The position numbers and the translations under genes are program-made. From NCBI RefSeq assembly GCF_001404985.1, contig NZ_JRLF01000004.1:1-64000 (forward strand): 64,000 nucleotides of DNA. Reading direction: 5' to 3'. Position 1 is the stretch's first letter, and each line of letters begins with the position of its first letter. The notes beneath the pieces are model-generated. The model did not search any database and was not told the origin of the DNA. It worked only from the letters and a program-made list of their open reading frames with translations. This document shows positions 21,148 through 29,999 of the stretch, one piece after another. The DNA is from Flavobacterium aquidurense. GTDB lineage: Bacteria; Bacteroidota; Bacteroidia; Flavobacteriales; Flavobacteriaceae.

Positions 21148-22692
21148 TTAAAATGGGACATCGCTATCGTCATCGTCATCATTTAAATTACTTCCAAAGG
21201 CTTCATTTGCCGAAGGCAGATTTTTAGTTATGAATGGATTTTCGTCGTGATTCATTTTAGACGGCAAATCATCATAATTACCTGAAAAATCATCAAGGTT
21301 ATCAAATTTACCAAGATGTCCAAGAAATTTTAAACGAACGTTTTCGATACCACCATTACGGTGTTTGGCAATCATAATTTCAGCCTGACCTGCGGTTGGT
21401 GAAGCTTCATCATCATCCCATTCGTCGATTTTGTAATATTCCGGTCGGTACAAAAACGAAACAATATCAGCATCCTGCTCGATTGCTCCGGATTCACGAA
21501 GATCCGACAGTAATGGACGTTTACTTGATCCACGGGTTTCAACGGCACGCGATAACTGAGACAGTGCAATTACCGGAACGTTTAACTCTTTTGCCAAAGC
21601 TTTTAAGTTTCGGGAAATTGTAGAAATTTCCTGCTCACGATTTCCTCCTCCTTTACTATTTCCACCTGCAGTCATCAACTGCAAATAATCTACAATAATA
21701 ATTTTAATACCGTGCTGTGAAACCAAACGACGACATTTTGCTCTTAAATCGAAAATCGAAAGTGATGGTGTATCATCAATAAACAAAGGTGCTTTTTCTA
21801 AGTTTTTAACTTTGGTACTCAGCATCGTCCATTCATGAGGTTCTAACTTACCAGTACGTAATTTCTCTGATGAAAGTCCTGTTTCTGATGAAATCAACCT
21901 CGTAATCAACTGAACCGAAGCCATCTCCAGAGAGAACAACGCTACCGCATGTCCAAAATCAATGGCAATATTTCTCGCCATTGAAAGTACAAACGCAGTT
22001 TTTCCCATCGCCGGCCTTGCTGCAATGATAATTAAATCACTAGGCTGCCATCCGGAAGTCAGCTTGTCTAAATTAGTAAACCCAGTTTCAACACCGCTCA
22101 ATCCTTCTTGTTTAGAAATTTCTTCGATACGTTTCTTAGCCTGCAAAACTAAACTTTGTGCAGTTTCAGAACTACGTTTTATATTTCCTTGTGTAACTTC
22201 ATATAATTTTGACTCGGCCTGATCAAGCAAATCAAATACATCTGTGGTTTCATCATAAGATGCTTCGATAATTTCAGACGAAATACGAATCAAACTTCTT
22301 TGAATAAATTTCTGAAGAATAATACGCGAGTGAAATTCAATGTGCGCTGAAGACGCAATTTTTTGTGTAAGCTGAATTAAATAAAAATCTCCACCTGCCA
22401 AATCTAATTTTCCATTCTTTTTCAACTGGGCCGAAACTGTCAGCAAGTCAATTGGCTGCGTGTCGGTAAAAAGCTGAACGATTGCTTCAAAAATAAATTT
22501 GTGTGCATCTTTGTAAAAAGCATCAGCCTGCAAAATATCAATTACATCATCTACCCCTTTTTTATCAATCATCATTGCCCCAAGCACAGCTTCTTCTAAA
22601 TCAAGTACTTGCGGAGGAAGTTTCCCTTTTTCTAAACTAATGATTGTGGTTTTATCTACCTTTACAGGATTTATATTTTTGAAATTTTCCAT
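21148..22692 (-). CDS. dnaB: Replicative DNA helicase DnaB
   Basis: 514 aa. The N-terminal helical domain (about 20-125, LPPQVLDLEEAVLGAMM) mediates hexamer and primase contacts. The RecA-type motor has Walker A ARPAMGKTA and Walker B IIIVDYLQLM and the C-terminal arginine finger region. It unwinds DNA at the replication fork. The C-terminal tail is acidic and ends NDDDDDSDVPF, unusual beyond Bacteroidota but reminiscent of the SSB tip, which ends DDIPF. It has no intein. It is the last gene of the leftward housekeeping run and is followed by a terminator. Confidence 0.97.
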   Translation of the reverse strand: MENFKNINPVKVDKTTIISLEKGKLPPQVLDLEEAVLGAMMIDKKGVDDVIDILQADAFYKDAHKFIFEAIVQLFTDTQPIDLLTVSAQLKKNGKLDLAGGDFYLIQLTQKIASSAHIEFHSRIILQKFIQRSLIRISSEIIEASYDETTDVFDLLDQAESKLYEVTQGNIKRSSETAQSLVLQAKKRIEEISKQEGLSGVETGFTNLDKLTSGWQPSDLIIIAARPAMGKTAFVLSMARNIAIDFGHAVALFSLEMASVQLITRLISSETGLSSEKLRTGKLEPHEWTMLSTKVKNLEKAPLFIDDTPSLSIFDLRAKCRRLVSQHGIKIIIVDYLQLMTAGGNSKGGGNREQEISTISRNLKALAKELNVPVIALSQLSRAVETRGSSKRPLLSDLRESGAIEQDADIVSFLYRPEYYKIDEWDDDEASPTAGQAEIMIAKHRNGGIENVRLKFLGHLGKFDNLDDFSGNYDDLPSKMNHDENPFITKNLPSANEAFGSNLNDDDDDSDVPF

Positions 22693-22781
22693 ATAGCGAA
22701 AGTAGCAAATTTTAAAAAAAAATCGCTATCGAGTTATAACTATTAATTGTTTATAAATAGGATCTGTTTGTTCATAACCAA

Positions 22782-22814
22782 AAAAAAATCCGAAACGATA
22801 AGGCTTCGGATTTT
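22782..22814 (-). terminator. accA terminator
   Basis: On the minus strand AAATCCGAA pairs with TTCGGATTT around a 10-nt loop, followed by a long T-run. It starts 20 nt after accA and separates it from dnaB. Confidence 0.85.
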
Positions 22815-22833
22815 AAATTACTCTTGTAAGAAT

Positions 22834-23787
22834 TTACTCTTTATATTCGCCCATATTACTGTATTTGTCCATTCTTTGGGCAATTAAGTCGGCTGTTGAT
22901 AAGTCTTTCAATTCGTTATATCCTTTAGTAATGTATTCGGCAACCGTTTTAAAAGTAGTTTCACGGTCATAGTGTGCTCCGCCCAGTGGTTCCGGAATTA
23001 CATCATCAACTAATTTTTGTTTCTTCATATCAGATGAAGTCAATTTTAAAGCATCAGCAGCACGTTCTTTGTACTCCCAGCTTTTCCATAAAATAGAAGA
23101 GCATGATTCTGGCGAAATTACAGAATACCAAGTATTCTCTAACATATATACTTTATCACCAACACCTATTCCTAAAGCTCCTCCAGAAGCACCTTCACCA
23201 ACGATAATCGTGATAATTGGTACTTGCAAGCGAACCATTTCAAAAATATTTCTGGCAATAGCTTCTCCCTGTCCTCTTTCTTCGGCTTCAAGACCTGGAT
23301 ATGCACCCGGGGTATCTACTAAAGTTAAAACCGGAATTCCAAATTTCTCTGCCATTTTCATCAAACGCAAAGCTTTACGGTATCCTTCAGGATTTGCCAT
23401 ACCAAAATTACGGTACTGACGTGTTTTTGTATTAAAGCCTTTTTGCTGACCAACGATCATAAACGACTGACCGTTTATTTTTCCTAGTCCGCCAACCATA
23501 GCTTTATCATCTTTAAAATTTCTGTCTCCATGAAGTTCTAAAAATGTATCTCCGCAAATTGCTCTGATATAATCTAAAGTATAAGGTCTGTTTGGATGCC
23601 TTGATAGCTGAACTCGTTGCCAAGCTGTAAGGTTTTTGTATATTTCTTTCTTAGTTTGTTCTAATTTTTTGTTGATTTCCTTGCAGGTTGGTGTTACATC
23701 AACATCAGATTCTTGTCCAATTATAACACACTTTTGTAATTGCTCTTCAAGTTCTTTTATTGGAAGCTCAAAATCTAAATATTCCAT
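22834..23787 (-). CDS. accA: Acetyl-CoA carboxylase carboxyltransferase subunit alpha
   Basis: 317 aa, the usual length of AccA. It forms the carboxyltransferase with AccD, moving CO2 from biotin to acetyl-CoA in the first step of fatty-acid synthesis. Landmarks include [31 protein letters not shown] and the oxyanion-hole glycines [16 protein letters not shown] -7 box TATATTTG on the minus strand at 23827-23820 suggests its own promoter, though no -33 box is clear. AccD is not in the window. Confidence 0.97.
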   Translation of the reverse strand: MEYLDFELPIKELEEQLQKCVIIGQESDVDVTPTCKEINKKLEQTKKEIYKNLTAWQRVQLSRHPNRPYTLDYIRAICGDTFLELHGDRNFKDDKAMVGGLGKINGQSFMIVGQQKGFNTKTRQYRNFGMANPEGYRKALRLMKMAEKFGIPVLTLVDTPGAYPGLEAEERGQGEAIARNIFEMVRLQVPIITIIVGEGASGGALGIGVGDKVYMLENTWYSVISPESCSSILWKSWEYKERAADALKLTSSDMKKQKLVDDVIPEPLGGAHYDRETTFKTVAEYITKGYNELKDLSTADLIAQRMDKYSNMGEYKE

Positions 23788-23899
23788 GGATTTTTGAATT
23801 TTGTTTGTAAATCGAACCGCAAATATAAAAATATTATATCATTGGTGTGATTAAATCGTATTTAAAATATAAAAATGTAATTTAAAAATAAGGAAATTA

Positions 23900-24787
23900 T
23901 TACACTTCTTTCTTATTTTTATAATGTTTAAAAACGCCATTTAAGATAACTGTAATTACAATTATCAAAGCGCCAATATAAAATTCAGTACTCATTTTTT
24001 CTTTTCCGCCCAGTATAAAATAAGCCAGCATAATTCCGTAAACCGGCTCTAAATTAGTCGTTAACATCACCGTATAAGGCGTTAATTTTTGCATTACTTT
24101 AACCGAAGCTGTAAATGCATAGGCAGTACAAACCGAAGCTAATACAAGTAATAAAATCCAATTATTTAATGACATGGTAAAGAAATCTGCATTGAATTTT
24201 CCTTGTACTAAAAAATAAATCGAAATAAAGAAAACTCCTGCTCCAAACTCATAAAAGGTAATAACTGACGGTTCATGGTCAGAAATCAGTTTGCCATTCA
24301 TTAAGGTAAACAAAACACCAAGAATGATCGAAGCTAATGCATAATACATCCCATGCAGGTACTTTACCTCTACCTGCATAATTAATGCCAGACCGGCTAT
24401 AATAATAAGTCCAAAAAAAACTTCGTACCACAATATCTTTCTTCCATAAAAAAGCGGCTCTAATAAAGAAGCAAAAAATGCCCCCAATGAAAATATAGAA
24501 AGTGTTATCGAAACATTTGAAACATGAATGGCCCTAAAAAAGAATATCCAATGCAATGCAATCAATAATCCCACGAAAATTAATTTTGCAAAAGATGTGG
24601 CAGAAATAATAAAAGATTTCTTTTTGTACACTATAAAAGCAGCCAGAAAAACTCCGGCAAGAAGCATCCTGAACCAAACTAAATTTTCGGCATCAATTGT
24701 TATCAAAGCTCCAAGAATAGCAGTGAAACCCCAGATAAACACAATTAAATGAAGGTTTAAATAACTTTTTAAATTATCGTTTCGCAT
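23900..24787 (-). CDS. EamA/DMT-family transporter
   Basis: 295 aa with ten hydrophobic helices arranged as two EamA repeats, as in drug/metabolite transporters. It is a probable inner-membrane exporter or importer of a small metabolite. Substrate cannot be read from the sequence. Its start overlaps the end of the LptF/G-like gene by 14 nt, so the two are translationally coupled. The C-terminus is short and basic (FKHYKNKKEV). Confidence 0.9.
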   Translation of the reverse strand: MRNDNLKSYLNLHLIVFIWGFTAILGALITIDAENLVWFRMLLAGVFLAAFIVYKKKSFIISATSFAKLIFVGLLIALHWIFFFRAIHVSNVSITLSIFSLGAFFASLLEPLFYGRKILWYEVFFGLIIIAGLALIMQVEVKYLHGMYYALASIILGVLFTLMNGKLISDHEPSVITFYEFGAGVFFISIYFLVQGKFNADFFTMSLNNWILLLVLASVCTAYAFTASVKVMQKLTPYTVMLTTNLEPVYGIMLAYFILGGKEKMSTEFYIGALIIVITVILNGVFKHYKNKKEV

Positions 24788-25862
24788 TACGTAGTAAGTA
24801 CACTGCTAAAATTCCGAAAACAATATTCGGAAACCAAACAGCTAATAAAGGTGAGAAAGTAGATTTTTCGGCAAGAGTACCAAATATTTTATCAAAAAAC
24901 ACGAATGAAAAAGCAATTGCGATACCAATAGCAAGATTGGTTCCCATACCTCCACGACGTTTCATTGAAGAAACTGCTACGGCAATAATAGTTAGAATAA
25001 AAGCGGAAACCGGCACACTGTACTTTTTATAAAGTACCACTAAATAGGTATTAATATTTCCTGAACCTCTTTTACGCTCTTTTTCAATAAAATCGATCAA
25101 TTTACCTAACGGAAGTGTTTCTGCAATATAAACCACAGGAGTTAAATCTGCCAATTCAAACTTGAAAGCCACATTTTTTTCAGGAACTTTCTCGATCTTA
25201 TCATTTAGTTCACCAAGTGTTCTTTTTGTATAATCATACAAAATATAGATCTTCTTTTTAGGATCCCATTTGATACGGCTTGCAGTAATTTTATATGTTA
25301 ATTGATCTTTTTCAAAATGTTCCAATGTAAAATTAAAAGCTGTTTTAGACTCTTCATTAAAACTATTCACGAAGATAAAATCGTTATCATTAATTTGTCT
25401 GTATACGTTAGTGTTTTCACCGCGCATCAGCTGTTTTCCATTTCCTTTTAAATAAGTATACCTAAAATTATTAAAACCTTCACTGGCAGCAGGAACAATA
25501 AAAAATCCCATTAAAAGCACGAATACAGAAACGATTGAAGCGCCAATAATATAAGGTCTTAAAAAACGGGTAAATGAAATCCCCGAACTTAAAATTGCAA
25601 TAATTTCAGTATTATTAGCCAGTTTTGATGTAAACCATATCACCGATAAAAACAAGAATATCGGAAACAATGAGTTGGCAAAATAAACGGTAAAGTTGTA
25701 ATAATAAATCGCAATTGCACTAAAAGGAATCTTGTTTTCTAACATTTTATTCACCTTTTCAGAGACGTCAATTACAATTCCAATCGGAATAAATAATAAG
25801 ATCATCACCGAGAAAGTGGCTAAATATCTTTTTAAAATATACTTATCTATTATCGTCAGCAT
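24774..25862 (-). CDS. LptF/LptG-family permease
   Basis: 362 aa of the YjgP/YjgQ family: three N-terminal membrane helices (about 12-125), a periplasmic beta domain (about 130-255) and three C-terminal helices (about 270-358). Such proteins form the membrane part of the LPS exporter with LptB. Bacteroidota often carry the two permeases in separate loci, so I cannot decide between LptF and LptG. A 26-bp hairpin lies upstream between this gene and tgt. Confidence 0.92.
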   Translation of the reverse strand: MLTIIDKYILKRYLATFSVMILLFIPIGIVIDVSEKVNKMLENKIPFSAIAIYYYNFTVYFANSLFPIFLFLSVIWFTSKLANNTEIIAILSSGISFTRFLRPYIIGASIVSVFVLLMGFFIVPAASEGFNNFRYTYLKGNGKQLMRGENTNVYRQINDNDFIFVNSFNEESKTAFNFTLEHFEKDQLTYKITASRIKWDPKKKIYILYDYTKRTLGELNDKIEKVPEKNVAFKFELADLTPVVYIAETLPLGKLIDFIEKERKRGSGNINTYLVVLYKKYSVPVSAFILTIIAVAVSSMKRRGGMGTNLAIGIAIAFSFVFFDKIFGTLAEKSTFSPLLAVWFPNIVFGILAVYLLRNAKR

Positions 25863-25882
25863 ATATTTCTTTTGTTTGTTTT

Positions 25883-25938
25883 GTTTGAGGTTTCAAGTTT
25901 CAGGTTCTGTCGAGAACTTGAAACTTGAAACCTCAAAC
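25883..25938. repeat. 26-bp inverted repeat between tgt and lptF/G
   Basis: Left arm 25883-25908 and right arm 25913-25938 pair over 26 bp with one G-U, around a GTCG loop. The motif ACTTGAAAC is repeated within each arm. A half copy is seen at about 8848-8871 (GAACTTGAAACC, then AACTTGAAAC). No T-run follows on the minus strand, so it is not a plain terminator. It may be a dispersed palindromic repeat or an mRNA-stabilising stem. Confidence 0.75.
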
Positions 25939-25951
25939 TTGAAACTATATT

Positions 25952-27082
25952 TTAAAGTCTTTGACTCATATTTTTAACCATCATTTCTTTCCATGGTCTA
26001 AAATCTCCTGCTAAGATATGTTTTCTGGCTTCACGAACCAACCACATATAAAAACCAAGATTATGAATCGTTGCAATTTGTTTTCCTAAATACTCATTGG
26101 CAGCAAATAAATGGCGTAGATATGCTTTTGTATATTCTGTGTCTACAAAAGTATGTCCCATTTCATCTATTGGCGAAAAATCAGCTTCCCATTTTTTATT
26201 CTTGATATTTATTGTTCCGTTTGCGGTAAACAACATACCATTTCTGGCATTACGTGTTGGCATAACGCAATCGAACATATCAATTCCCAGCGCGATATTT
26301 TCTAAAATGTTTATAGGAGTTCCTACTCCCATTAAATAACGCGGTTTATCTTCTGGTAAAATTTCACAAACAACTTCGGTCATTGCATACATTTCTTCAG
26401 CAGGTTCCCCTACTGACAAACCTCCAATGGCATTACCTTGTTGTCCTGAATTGGCAATATATTCAGCAGATTGCTGACGCAAATCTTTATAAGTACTTCC
26501 CTGAACAATTGGAAAAAAAGTTTGTTCATATCCATATTTATAAGGTACTTTATCAAGATGATTGATACAACGGTCCAACCAGCGGTGAGTCATGTGCATT
26601 GATCGTTGTGCATATCTGTAATCACAAGGATAAGGCGTACATTCATCAAAAGCCATGATAATATCAGCACCAATTGTACGTTGAATTTCCATTACACTTT
26701 CCGGTGAAAAAAAGTGATATGAACCGTCAATATGAGATTTAAACTTTACTCCTTCTTCCTTAATTTTTCTATTATTTGAAAGAGAATAAACCTGATATCC
26801 ACCAGAATCGGTCAAAATATTACGATCCCAATTCATAAATTTATGTAATCCTCCGGCTTTCTCAAGAATTTCAGTCTGCGGACGTAAATATAAATGATAT
26901 GTATTTCCCAGAATAATATCCGGATTAATATCTTCTTTAAGTTCACGCTGGTGTACTCCTTTTACAGATGCTACCGTCCCGACAGGCATAAAAATAGGCG
27001 TTTCGATTACGCCGTGATCTGTAGTAATACTTCCCGCTCTCGCTTTAGATTGCGGATCTTTTTTTAATAAATCAAACTTCAT
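25952..27082 (-). CDS. tgt: tRNA-guanine transglycosylase (queuine family)
   Basis: 376 aa. TGT exchanges G34 for preQ1 in tRNAs with GUN anticodons. The substrate Asp (D92, TDSGGYQVYS) and catalytic nucleophile (D271, DCVMPTRNARNG) are present. The classical zinc ligands, the CxCxxC pattern near residues 305-320, are absent: the region reads DFSPIDEMGHTFVDTEY. A -7 box TATCTTTG (27110-27103, minus) precedes the gene by about 20 nt. It begins the leftward run tgt-lptF/G-EamA. Confidence 0.95.
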   Translation of the reverse strand: MKFDLLKKDPQSKARAGSITTDHGVIETPIFMPVGTVASVKGVHQRELKEDINPDIILGNTYHLYLRPQTEILEKAGGLHKFMNWDRNILTDSGGYQVYSLSNNRKIKEEGVKFKSHIDGSYHFFSPESVMEIQRTIGADIIMAFDECTPYPCDYRYAQRSMHMTHRWLDRCINHLDKVPYKYGYEQTFFPIVQGSTYKDLRQQSAEYIANSGQQGNAIGGLSVGEPAEEMYAMTEVVCEILPEDKPRYLMGVGTPINILENIALGIDMFDCVMPTRNARNGMLFTANGTINIKNKKWEADFSPIDEMGHTFVDTEYTKAYLRHLFAANEYLGKQIATIHNLGFYMWLVREARKHILAGDFRPWKEMMVKNMSQRL

Positions 27083-27344
27083 CTGTTTCTTTTTTCAGTC
27101 GGCAAAGATAGGCTAATTTGAGGAAAATTTAATTAGATAATTTGTCAATTAGAAAATTAGATAATGATTCTGATAACTGACCTAAAAAAAACAAAAAACT
27201 GAAAGAAATAACTTTGGTATTTGAGATCTAAAAAATTCGGTTTTAGGTTAATAATGTGAATACTGCAATATCCTTACTTTAAAAATGTAACAATGCAAAG
27301 TCCTGGATTGACTAACTTTATCAAACACTTTAAAATTAGAAACC

Positions 27345-27665
27345 ATGATAAATTCAGAAGAAAAAAATCCTGTAGATTTAGATCAGATTAAGGATGATCA
27401 AATCGAGAAAAATCTGGAACAACTAGATTATCCCGCATCAGAAGACATCTATAATAATGAGGATAAACTGGAAGACATCGATCCTGAAGGAATATCAGGC
27501 GAAAGGATTATAAATCCTGACAGTAACAATAACGAATGGAAACAAAATAGCGACAAACTTGGAAACGATCTAGACATTCCCGGTTCAGAGCTTGATGACG
27601 AACAAGAAGAAATTGGTTCAGAAGACGAAGAAAACAACTTCTATAGTGAAGGAGATACTGAATAA
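27345..27665 (+). CDS. Acidic low-complexity protein, unknown function
   Basis: 106 aa, dominated by Glu, Asp, Asn and Ser, with almost no hydrophobic core and no membrane segment; it should be intrinsically disordered. It contains clusters such as ELDDEQEEIGSEDEEN. The composition recalls stress-type hydrophilic proteins and the 125-aa protein at 61031, but is acidic rather than basic. Small acidic proteins of this kind occur in Flavobacterium. It stands alone between divergent neighbours. Confidence 0.6.
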   Translation: MINSEEKNPVDLDQIKDDQIEKNLEQLDYPASEDIYNNEDKLEDIDPEGISGERIINPDSNNNEWKQNSDKLGNDLDIPGSELDDEQEEIGSEDEENNFYSEGDTE

Positions 27666-27696
27666 CCCTTTTTGCCACAAATTTTTACAAATTTAT

Positions 27697-27764
27697 TTTT
27701 TGCCACAGATTACGGGATTAGAATGATTTTTTAAATCACTTTAATTCGTTAATCTGTGGCAAAA
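27697..27764. repeat. CCACAGATTAA-type palindromic repeat, copy 1
   Basis: Outer arms TTTTGCCACAGATTA (27697-27711) and TTAATCTGTGGCAAAA (27749-27764) pair over about 14 bp. Related sequences occur at 43651-43689 and 63679-63743. They sit only in intergenic DNA. Confidence 0.8.
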
Positions 27765-27861
27765 CTTTTATATACTATCAACAAGACCTCAGACTTTTTT
27801 TCTAAACCAATAAAAAAAGGCGCATAATTTAACAATTACATCAAACTAAAGCGAAAAATCA

Positions 27862-27893
27862 TTTGTCAGCCCGCAAAATAAAAATTACTTTTG
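27862..27893 (+). promoter_or_regulatory. Transketolase promoter
   Basis: TTTG (27862-27865), exactly 20 nt, TACTTTTG (27886-27893), followed by CACC. This is a full match to the Bacteroidota consensus. The ATG is 25 nt downstream. Confidence 0.8.
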
Positions 27894-27918
27894 CACCAGT
27901 TTAACTTTTACACATAAA

Positions 27919-28770
27919 ATGAAGCCTAACACACAACAATTAAGCGATTTAACTATCCAAGTAAGAAGAGATATTCTTCGAATGGTACATGCTGTCAACT
28001 CAGGTCACCCAGGTGGTTCACTAGGTTGTACTGAATTTTTGGTAACTCTGTACCAAAACATTATGGAGCGCAAAGAAGGTTTTGATATGGACGGAATTGG
28101 AGAAGATATTTTCTTCCTTTCAAATGGTCATATTTCTCCCGTATTTTATAGCGTATTAGCACGTAGCGGTTATTTCCCTGTTTCAGAACTTGCAACTTTT
28201 AGATTATTAAACTCACGTTTACAAGGACATCCAACTACTCATGAAGGATTGCCTGGAGTTCGTATGGCTTCTGGTTCATTAGGACAAGGTTTATCTGTAG
28301 CTCTTGGTGCTGCACAAGCAAAAAAATTAAATGGTGATAATCACTTAATTTACACTTTGCACGGAGATGGTGAATTACAAGAAGGTCAAAACTGGGAAGC
28401 TATTATGTATGCTTCTGCTAAAAAAGTAGACAACCTTATTGCAACTGTAGACGTAAACGGAAAACAAATTGATGGTACAACTGACGAAGTTTTAGCAATG
28501 GGAAGTATTCGTGCTAAATTTGAAGCTTTTGACTGGGATGTTTTAGAAATTGCTGAAGGAAATAATATCGATGCAATTTTAGCCGGATTAAATGATGCGA
28601 AATCAAGAACAGGAAAAGGAAAACCAGTTTGTATTTTATTACATACTGAAATGGGTAACGGTGTTGATTTCATGATGCACACTCATGCATGGCACGGTAA
28701 AGCACCTAACAATGATCAATTGGCAAGTGCTTTAGCTCAAAACTATTCTGCAGATCAAATCGACTATTAA
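27919..28770 (+). CDS. Transketolase, N-terminal subunit
   Basis: 283 aa carrying the thiamine-diphosphate-binding half of transketolase: SGHPGGSLGC near the start, HISPVFYSVLA, and the ThDP motif GDGELQEGQ ending near N in VDVNGKQ. Together with the next gene it moves two-carbon units in the pentose phosphate pathway. Two-gene transketolases are widespread, so this is not a frameshift: each gene has its own start and stop, with 80 nt between them. A strong promoter precedes it. Confidence 0.95.
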   Translation: MKPNTQQLSDLTIQVRRDILRMVHAVNSGHPGGSLGCTEFLVTLYQNIMERKEGFDMDGIGEDIFFLSNGHISPVFYSVLARSGYFPVSELATFRLLNSRLQGHPTTHEGLPGVRMASGSLGQGLSVALGAAQAKKLNGDNHLIYTLHGDGELQEGQNWEAIMYASAKKVDNLIATVDVNGKQIDGTTDEVLAMGSIRAKFEAFDWDVLEIAEGNNIDAILAGLNDAKSRTGKGKPVCILLHTEMGNGVDFMMHTHAWHGKAPNNDQLASALAQNYSADQIDY

Positions 28771-28850
28771 AAAAGTGTTCAGTCTCAGCGTTCAGTATTC
28801 AGCTTAGAAAACTGATCACTTAGAAACTCAGCATCTCATAAAAGACAAAA

Positions 28851-29804
28851 ATGAAAAAATACACAAATACAGGAAGTAAAGATACCCGTTCTGGTTTTGG
28901 AGCAGGAATGACTGAATTAGGTCAAAAAAACGAAAAAGTAGTAGCACTTTGTGCTGATTTAATTGGTTCATTGAAATTTGATGATTTCAAAAAAAATCAT
29001 CCTGAACGTTTTTTCCAAATTGGTATTGCAGAAGCAAATATGATTGGTATTGCTGCTGGTTTAACTATTGGAGGAAAAATTCCTTTTACTGGAACTTTCG
29101 CAAACTTCTCTACAGGAAGGGTTTACGATCAAATCCGTCAATCTGTTGCTTATTCTGATAAAAACGTGAAAATCTGTGCTTCTCACGCTGGTTTAACATT
29201 AGGAGAAGACGGAGCAACTCACCAAATTCTTGAAGATATTGGTTTAATGAAAATGTTACCTGGAATGACCGTAATCAATACTTGTGATTACAACCAGACT
29301 AAAGCAGCTACATTAGCATTAGCAGATCATCATGGTCCGGCTTATTTACGTTTTGGCCGTCCGGTAGTACCTAACTTTACTCCTGCTGACGAGCCTTTCG
29401 TAATTGGAAAAGCAATTTTATTAAACGAAGGAACTGATGTTACAATCGTAGCAACAGGACACTTGGTTTGGGAAGCTCTTATTGCTGCTGAAGCGCTTGA
29501 AGCAAAAGGAATTTCTGCCGAAGTAATCAACATTCACACTATTAAACCTCTTGACGAAGAAGCGATTCTAAAATCATTAGCAAAAACTAAATGTGTTGTA
29601 ACTGCAGAAGAGCATAACATTCTTGGCGGTCTTGGAGAAAGCGTTTCAAGAGTATTAGCTTTAAACAATCCAGCGCCACAAGAGTTTGTTGCTGTAAATG
29701 ATAGTTTTGGTGAATCTGGAACTCCGGAACAATTAATGGAAAAATACAAACTAAACAATCAGGCGATTGTTGAAGCTGTAGAAAGAGTTATCAAAAGAAA
29801 ATAA
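28851..29804 (+). CDS. Transketolase, C-terminal subunit
   Basis: 317 aa with the pyrimidine-binding domain (about 10-170, including the catalytic Glu region FFQIGIAEANMIGIAAG) and the C-terminal transketolase domain (about 185-310). It completes the enzyme encoded with the preceding gene. The 80-nt spacer contains several TTCAG repeats of a type also found after infC. A strong terminator follows 24 nt after the stop. Confidence 0.95.
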   Translation: MKKYTNTGSKDTRSGFGAGMTELGQKNEKVVALCADLIGSLKFDDFKKNHPERFFQIGIAEANMIGIAAGLTIGGKIPFTGTFANFSTGRVYDQIRQSVAYSDKNVKICASHAGLTLGEDGATHQILEDIGLMKMLPGMTVINTCDYNQTKAATLALADHHGPAYLRFGRPVVPNFTPADEPFVIGKAILLNEGTDVTIVATGHLVWEALIAAEALEAKGISAEVINIHTIKPLDEEAILKSLAKTKCVVTAEEHNILGGLGESVSRVLALNNPAPQEFVAVNDSFGESGTPEQLMEKYKLNNQAIVEAVERVIKRK

Positions 29805-29828
29805 TTTACGATTTTCTTACTTTATAGA

Positions 29829-29860
29829 AAAAACCTCGAAAGCAATTTCGAGGTTTTTTT
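29829..29860 (+). terminator. Transketolase terminator
   Basis: AAACCTCGAAA and TTTCGAGGTTT arms followed by a T-run on the plus strand. A nearly identical hairpin at 29949 faces the other way. Confidence 0.88.
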
Positions 29861-29948
29861 ATATTCAGACCTGACGTTCTTTTACTTAACAACATGTCTT
29901 TTTACAATTTGCTATAAATTCCTCTAGAAGCTATTAAAAAAGAGCATA

Positions 29949-29981
29949 AAAAAACCTCGAAAGTTATTTTCGAGGTTTTCT
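29949..29981 (-). terminator. FKBP gene terminator
   Basis: Minus-strand hairpin with AAAACCTCGAAA and TTTCGAGGTTTT arms and a T-run. Its stem is the same as that of the transketolase terminator, suggesting duplication or a common mobile terminator sequence. Between the two hairpins I see nothing coding. Confidence 0.85.
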
Positions 29982-29999
29982 ATATTTTCAATTCAAATT

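Noticed and set aside
27919..29804. Frameshifted transketolase
   Set aside because: The two halves have separate starts, stops and an 80-nt spacer, and two-gene transketolases are common.
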